A stretch of 64,000 nucleotides of DNA from Hydra vulgaris (Eukaryota; Cnidaria; Hydrozoa; Anthoathecata; Hydridae), in the NCBI RefSeq assembly GCF_038396675.1, contig NC_088920.1, positions 22,392,501-22,456,500 of the forward strand, written 5' to 3'. Numbering within the stretch: the stretch's first letter is position 1; each line of letters starts with the position of its first letter. Shown here piece after piece: positions 55,922 to 64,000 of the stretch. The notes under the pieces are model-generated. The model was not told where the DNA came from, made no database searches, and was given only the letters and a program-made list of their open reading frames with translations. Position numbers and translations under genes: made by a program.

Positions 55922-56400
55922 TATAATTTCAAGTGCAGCATCAGACATGGTTTCTACTGCAATCGCTTCAACTTCAATAGCAATTTTTCGAACAATTTTA
56001 ATGTAAGTGTTTTTAGTCATTGGCGGTGGAAGATCCATAAGATAACAGAATCTTTAAGGCCAGTATGGCCTTGTCCACATGAACGCATCGCATAAACTGA
56101 CCTTTGGTTAATATCAAAGGCTCTGCAACTTTCAGAACCACATTTCTTTAGTGTAAAAAATTCATGATTGAATCCACATTTACAGAATATAATCAATGAG
56201 CTGGAAAGTCCAAATTTATTTTTTGCCTTTTCAACTAAATTAAGTCGACAAGTTTTACATTCTGGACAACATAACAACTGAACAACAATGGCTAATAAAG
56301 TGCTATCAATTATTTTGTATCCACATATGTTTTTTTTATTACAACTTGCAGAAGTATTAATAGGGTTTACCTTCGAATAATATACATTTATTGAGCTCTG

Positions 56401-57182
56401 TTAATCTGTTAGTAGAAGACTAGTATTTGCTGAATTTGTTTTATTTTAAGTATATTGATTTCCATGAAATTTTTTTTTCTTTTTGTATTGAGTAGCAATA
56501 AACCTACACCCTAACCCTAACCCTGATAGTGTTTACTTATATTCATGGTGACTTGTGTCTTTAGTATGAGTTTTAGTATCAAAACAATATTAGTGGAAAG
56601 AAGCTGGTTATCAAAATTGAGTTATGTGGTATCTAGTAATAATGTGAATACGTGTTTTTTTATTCCTCATTAGCTTAATAACTCTTTATTAGAATTATTA
56701 TAGTATTTTAACAATGTGAGAATGATACATTACCAATAACATGTGTGTATATTTAAGTTATAATTTAAGTGTTATTACTTATCTTTTATAGAGGGATGTG
56801 TATGGGTGTATGTTACAGAGTTGTAGTAGAATTATTCGTTTTTTAAGTAGTTAACAGATGGTTCAAGTAACAGAGCTGAAGTAGAAATACTTGGAGTAGA
56901 ATGATTCGTTTTATATATAGTTAGTGTGGTGTGGCTTGAGTTATAGGTATGATAAATATATATAGTAAAAAGATGCAGTGACTATAAAAATAATATTAGA
57001 TGTAGTACCTATAGTGTATTTGACAGTAATTATGTATAAAATATCATGTATATCTATAGTAACATTAGACATATTATGTACAACCTGATATGCACAAGCA
57101 CATTATGTAGTACTGGACACCTAATGTGAAACTAGGTAGTACTGGGCAGTGGTCATGCATTCTGGCTATACACACACACCAA
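56401..57182. other. Stretch without a gene
   Basis: No gene. Two to three CCCTAA units at about 56508-56525 match the animal telomere repeat but are too few to mean much. Confidence 0.4.
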
Positions 57183-57186
57183 CTAA

Positions 57187-57189
<3 letters not shown>

Positions 57190-57276
<87 letters not shown>
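57190..57276. repeat. (TA)n microsatellite followed by CA/TA-rich region
   Basis: A pure TA run, then about 220 bp of ACATATACAC-type low-complexity DNA to about 57530. Open frames across it are artefacts. Confidence 0.96.
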
Positions 57277-59570
<2,294 letters not shown>

Positions 59571-59896
59571 ATGCATGCAATAACAAAATCTTTGCTTTTA
59601 AATAATTTTATACTTTATAAAAGAAGTTTAAACCATAACTTAGTTATGAAAACTTAAAAAAGGTGAATCTTTTAATTTTTATAATTAATAATACATTCAA
59701 ATTTTAAAATATAAAAATATTATAGCTATAAACACGGAAATAAACAAACTTTTTTCTTATTTAAAAACTTATTAAAATTTAAGATTTTATTTATAAGAAT
59801 TAAATACGGAGTTCTTTAACTTTTAAAGAAAAACATTTATCAATAATATATTTTATCAACAGATAAACTTTATATTTATTAAAACTAATATAATAA

Positions 59897-62363
59897 TCAA
59901 ATAATAAAACAACTCGCTTGCTTTTTTTCTAAATTATTCAAACAGCGTTCGATATTTCGTTTAGTTCTCATTGTATCCGGATGGTTGATACCTAAAATTT
60001 CAGTTTGTATTTTATCAAAAGAATTATAAATTTCTAAAGCTTCGTTATATTTTCCCATATTGCTCAAACAGAGTGCGATATTATGTTTTGTTGCCATTGT
60101 AGACGGATGGTTGATACCTAAAATTTCAATTCGTATTTTATCAACAGAACAATAAATTTCTAAAGCTTCGTTATATTTTCCCATATTGTCCAAACAGAAT
60201 GCGATATTATGTTTTGTTGTCGTTGTAGACGGGTGGTTGATACCTAAAGTTTCAGTTTGTATTTTATCAAAAGAATAATAAATTTCTAAAGCTTCGTTAT
60301 ATTTTCCCATATTGCTCAAACAGAGTGCGATATTATGTTTTGTTATCATTGTAGACGGGTGGTTGATACCTAAAGTTTCAGTTTGTATTTTATCAGTAGA
60401 ATAATACATTTCTAAAGCTTCGTTATATTTTCCCATATTATTCAAACAGCGTGCGATATTATGTTTTGTTGTCATTGTAGACGGATGGTTGATACCTAAA
60501 ATTTCAGTTTTTATTTTTTCAACAGAATAATAAATTTCTAAAGCTTCGTTATATTTTCCCATATTGTGCAAACAGCTTGCGATATTATATTTTGTTTCCA
60601 TTGTATGCGGATGGTTGATACCTAAAATTTCAGTTCGTATTTTATTTACAGGATAATAAGTTTCTAAAGCTTCGTTATATTTTCCCATATTGTCCAAACA
60701 GCTTGCAATATTATGTTTTGTTTTCATTGTAGACGGATGGTTGATACCTAAAATTTCAGTTCGTATTTTATCAACGGAATAAAAAATTCCTAAAGCTTCG
60801 TTATATTTTCCCATTTTGTTCAAACAGTTTGCGATATTATGTTTTGTTGCCATTGTAGACGGATGGTTGATACCTAAAATTTCAGTTCGTATTTTATCAA
60901 CAGAATAATAAATTTCTAAAGCTTCGTTATATTTTCCCATATTGTCCAAACAGCTTGCGATATTATGTTTTGTTGTCATTGTATCCAGATGGTTGATACC
61001 TAAAACTTCAGTTTGCATTTTATCAACAGAATAATAAATTTCTAAAGCTTCGTTATATTTTCCTATATTGTTTAAACACTTTGCGATATTACCTTTTGTA
61101 TCAAGCATGATTTTATTATTTTTACCATAAGTTTCTGTATTAAAATTTTGAACGACTTTTAATAACTTGATTGCTTCTTGAATTAAACCTTTACATACTA
61201 ATAATTTTCGAATAGAAGTCGTCATATGATGGAAGGTTTCTGAAAGTTTTTTTCCGTTAGTACGAAACATATAGATAAAATGAAAAACAAAATGATTTCC
61301 GTAGTTCATGTGATCTTTTACATCATTCAATTAAACTTTAAAATAATTTTCGATTAAATCAAGATATGCATTTGTACTCGCATTTTTCTTTTGAAAACTT
61401 TTACAAGTTAGCTGTGTTAGTTCGTGCATTGTATACTTTTTATCATCAATACAGTTTAGTAAAGAATAACTCATTAGTAATCCAATAGCTTCATCTATTA
61501 AAGAATCGTTGTTTGTTTCTATTTGATTTGAGATTTGCGTTATAAAGTGTTTACTGATGTTTTGACAGTCGCAATGAGATAAACAGTTTAATATTTTAAA
61601 TAGAAAAGGTTTAGTTGTTTCTAATTTTGTTAAAACTAAGTTAATTGCTTTTATTGGAGACTTTAATTTTTCTTCTGTTGGAAAGTTATTATTGTCTAAT
61701 ATTTCTGATGGCTCTGATATATATCGATTTATGAATTTTTCTATCGAAATTTTATGTATATTTATATATTTTATTGCCAGAGTTATTGCAAACGGATGAT
61801 AACCAAGTTCTTTAATTAAGTTTCGTATGCTTTCGTCACTGTTTTCTCTGGTATTATTTTTTACATAAGCGAATGCTTCTTCAGAAGAAAAAACATCAAC
61901 TAGCATTTTATTTACATGATTCGACCACGTTCTCCATTGAGAGGTAATCAACGTGAATGAATTCGGTTTGCTTGAAATGTACATTGATAAGTTTTTAACA
62001 CTTTCATCGTCGACATTGTCGAAAATATACAAAGTCTTTTCATTTTTATAATAGTTGTGAATTTTTCCAACAATCACTTTTATATCAAAATAATCTCCTT
62101 TCGAATCATGAATCTCGAGTCCTATTATTTGACATTGGTTTCTCATTGAAGTTTGTAACATTCCAAATGCTGCGTCGATCCAAACAATGTTGTGATAGAA
62201 ATTATAAGATATTTCACAATATTTTTTGACAATATGTGTCTTTCCAACACCCGACATTTCATGTATTACTAAAGTTGAGTTGTTTGCATCTTGTAAAAAA
62301 AATGTTGAATGTCACTAAGTAGTTTCGTGCGTGAAAACGAATTTTCTAAAAACGATTGAATAC
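59897..62363 (-). pseudogene. NB-ARC/TPR (NLR-like) protein, last exon, with a stop and a frameshift
   Basis: The exon begins at about 62363 after ATTTTTAG. Walker A is MSGVGKTHIV, Walker B LYIFDNVDD, sensor-type TLITSQWRTWS, and a GYHPFAI block replaces the GLPL motif, defining an NB-ARC nucleotide-binding switch. A winged-helix region ends with MHELTQLTC. After an in-frame TAA (61333-61331) the same frame continues with nine 42-residue TPRs of kinesin-light-chain type (core MGKYNEALEIYYSVDKIRTE, then LGINHPSTM..KHNIA), plus a degenerate first one. A homopolymer T8 near 62290 shifts the frame just before Walker A. NB-ARC/TPR proteins are predicted innate-immune or cell-death regulators in cnidarians. 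The effector-domain exons lie right of the acceptor and were not found. Confidence 0.8.
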
Positions 62364-63404
62364 CTAAAAATAGACGTACGGTTAGATGTATTATAAAAAT
62401 TTTAATTTAAATAAATTTAATACCATTTAATTATAAAAGTAAAAAGTTTCAACTTCTTATAAACTTTTCTCATTCTTCTAAAGCAACGCGTTATGCGTTA
62501 TTCTTAATTTAAAAAAGGTTTTATATTTATAAAAATAAACTAGTTTTGAAAAAATTTTCGAATAAAGATTTATGTTTTCACTACAACAATTTTATATAAT
62601 TTAAAAAGGTTTCGTAAACAAAACTTAATTCAATGTTATTTAAAGCATAATAATGTACTTTGCAAACATTGCAATTGGAAAAACATCAAGTAATTATTGA
62701 TACTCTGGAGAATACAAGTAAAAATACAATTTAATTAGCACTAATATTAATTTGAAACAGAGTTTTTGAGTTAAAATTTCGGCCTATGAAAATAAACATT
62801 TTTTTATAGCGTGTGTTCTACCAATAGAAATGCTTGGATAAAATTATTATTTTTTATTTAATTAATTTTTTTCTTTTGTTAGGAATTCTAGGATGTATAT
62901 CTCGATGTGTACGTTAATATGTATGAATATGTTTTTTTTTACGTGTACATAAAAGTGTATTTGTGTCTTTGAATTTATGTATGTGTAGATATATATTTGT
63001 GTGTTTATATGTAAACTTTTATCTAACTTGTTTTGCTGTCGTCATAACCAACCTGTTTGTACATTTTACAAAGTTAAAAAACGTAGGACAGACAAAAGAA
63101 ACTTTTATGAAACAGAAATGTTTCGTAGTCTTTGAACTGAATGTTAAGTTCAATAGTGACAGACACTTTGTAAACAACTGAAGAAAAAAACGGAAAATTA
63201 AAAATGGCATAAAGTTTTTTTTTCTGTTTTTTTTACCTAGAATCTGTTGAGATGTTTTTTATTTTGTGATATCATACATTTACAATTTTTATGCTTATCA
63301 TTTGTATATATTTTATTATTACCGTTTACCACATTTATAGTCACTTTAATTTCAAATAAGTCATTATTAGTTTTTTTACTAATAATCTTGAACAGCAGCT
63401 GTGC
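62364..63404. other. Intron or flank of the NLR-like gene, no feature
   Basis: A+T-rich DNA with TATGT/ATGTGT-type low complexity at about 62890-63020. No exon encoding an effector domain was recognised. Confidence 0.4.
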
Positions 63405-63425
63405 TTAATATTACTACTACTACTC

Positions 63426-63516
<91 letters not shown>

Positions 63517-63530
63517 AACTACTACTACTA

Positions 63531-63563
<33 letters not shown>
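63405..63563. repeat. (TAC)n then (TGC)n trinucleotide repeat
   Basis: About 120 bp of TAC repeats with a few TCC/TCG-type variants is followed by about 30 bp of TGC repeats. The minus-strand poly-Ser frame through it is an artefact. Confidence 0.97.
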
Positions 63564-64000
63564 ATAAATGAAAGCATCATTGAAACATAGAATTAAAAAA
63601 AACGGGCGTTTATATAAAAAAATTACCCATAAAACAACTAAATTTATGACAACCTTCTTGATTTGACTCTATTTAATTTTAAAATGCAGTTGTGCTAAAA
63701 AATGATATAAAGTATTAATGAATGTTATAAAAATAGTTTGAAAAAACTAACAACAATAAAAACTGTAAATATTACGTAATATTACAAAAATCTTCACATA
63801 CAATTAGATATGTATAAAAAAAAATTATAGCTGTATTTATATGCACAAAATTTTTAACTTATTATTTATTTTGAAAACTTATTTTCAAAATTTATTTTCA
63901 AAACGTTTATTTGAAACAAACGTTTTCAATTTTAAAAAATGGAAATAAACGAAGTATTTCATATCTGAAAGGAAAACCTTGTTTATTTAGATGTTTTTAT
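63564..64000. other. A+T-rich end of window without a gene
   Basis: No feature was seen, apart from a short inverted word AAACGTTT/AAACAAACG near 63900. Confidence 0.4.

Larger units (their letters stand above)
53430..56400 (-). pseudogene. Mutator-like transposase gene, split by a mariner
   Basis: On the minus strand, outside 54616-55921, the order of blocks matches the Mutator-like transposase domain family seen in invertebrates. GYKIIDSTLLAIVVQLLCCP is at about 56310. CRAFDINQRSVYAMRSCGQG and an MDLPPPMTK block lie near 56100-56030. Left of the mariner come NTSVSCDGTWQHRGFSSYNG (containing a likely catalytic Asp), GKVLDCEVLSKYC, CTKFCGDRDSKAF, KLECVGHKRKRVGTRLKKLK, GRLTDATIDRLQNYYGIA and CPNGEKSWCQHY, then a basic C-terminal part at 53727-53440. 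Several frame changes exist (around 54400, 53900 and 53750). Removing the mariner and one TA restores the phase exactly. Confidence 0.75.

Noticed and set aside
56505..56526. Telomere-type CCCTAA repeats
   Set aside because: Only two to three units, with no extended array; taken as chance or a trivial interstitial trace.
63341..63580. Poly-serine open frame
   Set aside because: Translation of a trinucleotide repeat, with no coding context.

Overview
The window is A+T-rich animal DNA full of long (TA)n microsatellites and layered transposons. Spliced gene fragments with GT-AG introns, animal repeat families (TNP2-like, DUF4806, Mutator-like, mariner, tRNA-SINE) and the general style point to a cnidarian, most likely Hydra. 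This assignment is an inference from family recognition; no database was searched.

Layout. 1-11.3 kb: a hAT transposase tail, a tRNA-derived SINE, tandem repeats, a MITE, a LINE endonuclease remnant and several (TA)n tracts, with no intact gene. About 11.33-36.03 kb: a large, decayed Maverick/Polinton (adintovirus-like) integrated DNA virus. Nearly all its genes are on the minus strand; one short gene is on plus at the left end and a few are on plus at the right end. 36.03-43.95 kb: an EnSpm/TNP2-like transposon region with a TNP2-like transposase, a many-exon DUF4806 gene and a divergent spliced gene. 44-53 kb: direct repeats, hairpins, two pieces of DDE transposase-like genes, a MITE, and a LINE split by a SINE and a (TA)n tract. 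53.4-56.4 kb: a Mutator-like transposase gene with a complete 1.3-kb mariner inside it. 57-59.6 kb: repeats only. 59.9-62.4 kb: an NB-ARC/TPR (NLR-like) gene. The window ends in a trinucleotide repeat.

The virus-like element holds protein-primed family-B DNA polymerase, retroviral-type integrase, FtsK/HerA-type packaging ATPase, double-jelly-roll major capsid protein, a Pif1-type helicase, an intact dUTPase, a cluster of five tiny basic/hydrophobic proteins resembling adenoviral core or membrane-lytic peptides, a protein made of a single death domain, and a row of unknown small ORFs. Most large genes are broken by in-frame stops or homopolymer frameshifts, so the copy is a fossil, although dUTPase and several small genes remain open. 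No adenain-like maturation protease was found; it may have lain to the right of the break at about 36.03 kb.

The most notable points are the death-domain gene, the five-member core-peptide cluster, the divergent TATAAAAGG promoters at 34.88/35.05 kb with a consensus splice donor followed by T-tract-AG sites before many downstream ORFs (suggesting leader splicing or spliced-leader trans-splicing), and the exact in-frame mariner insertion in the Mutator-like gene.
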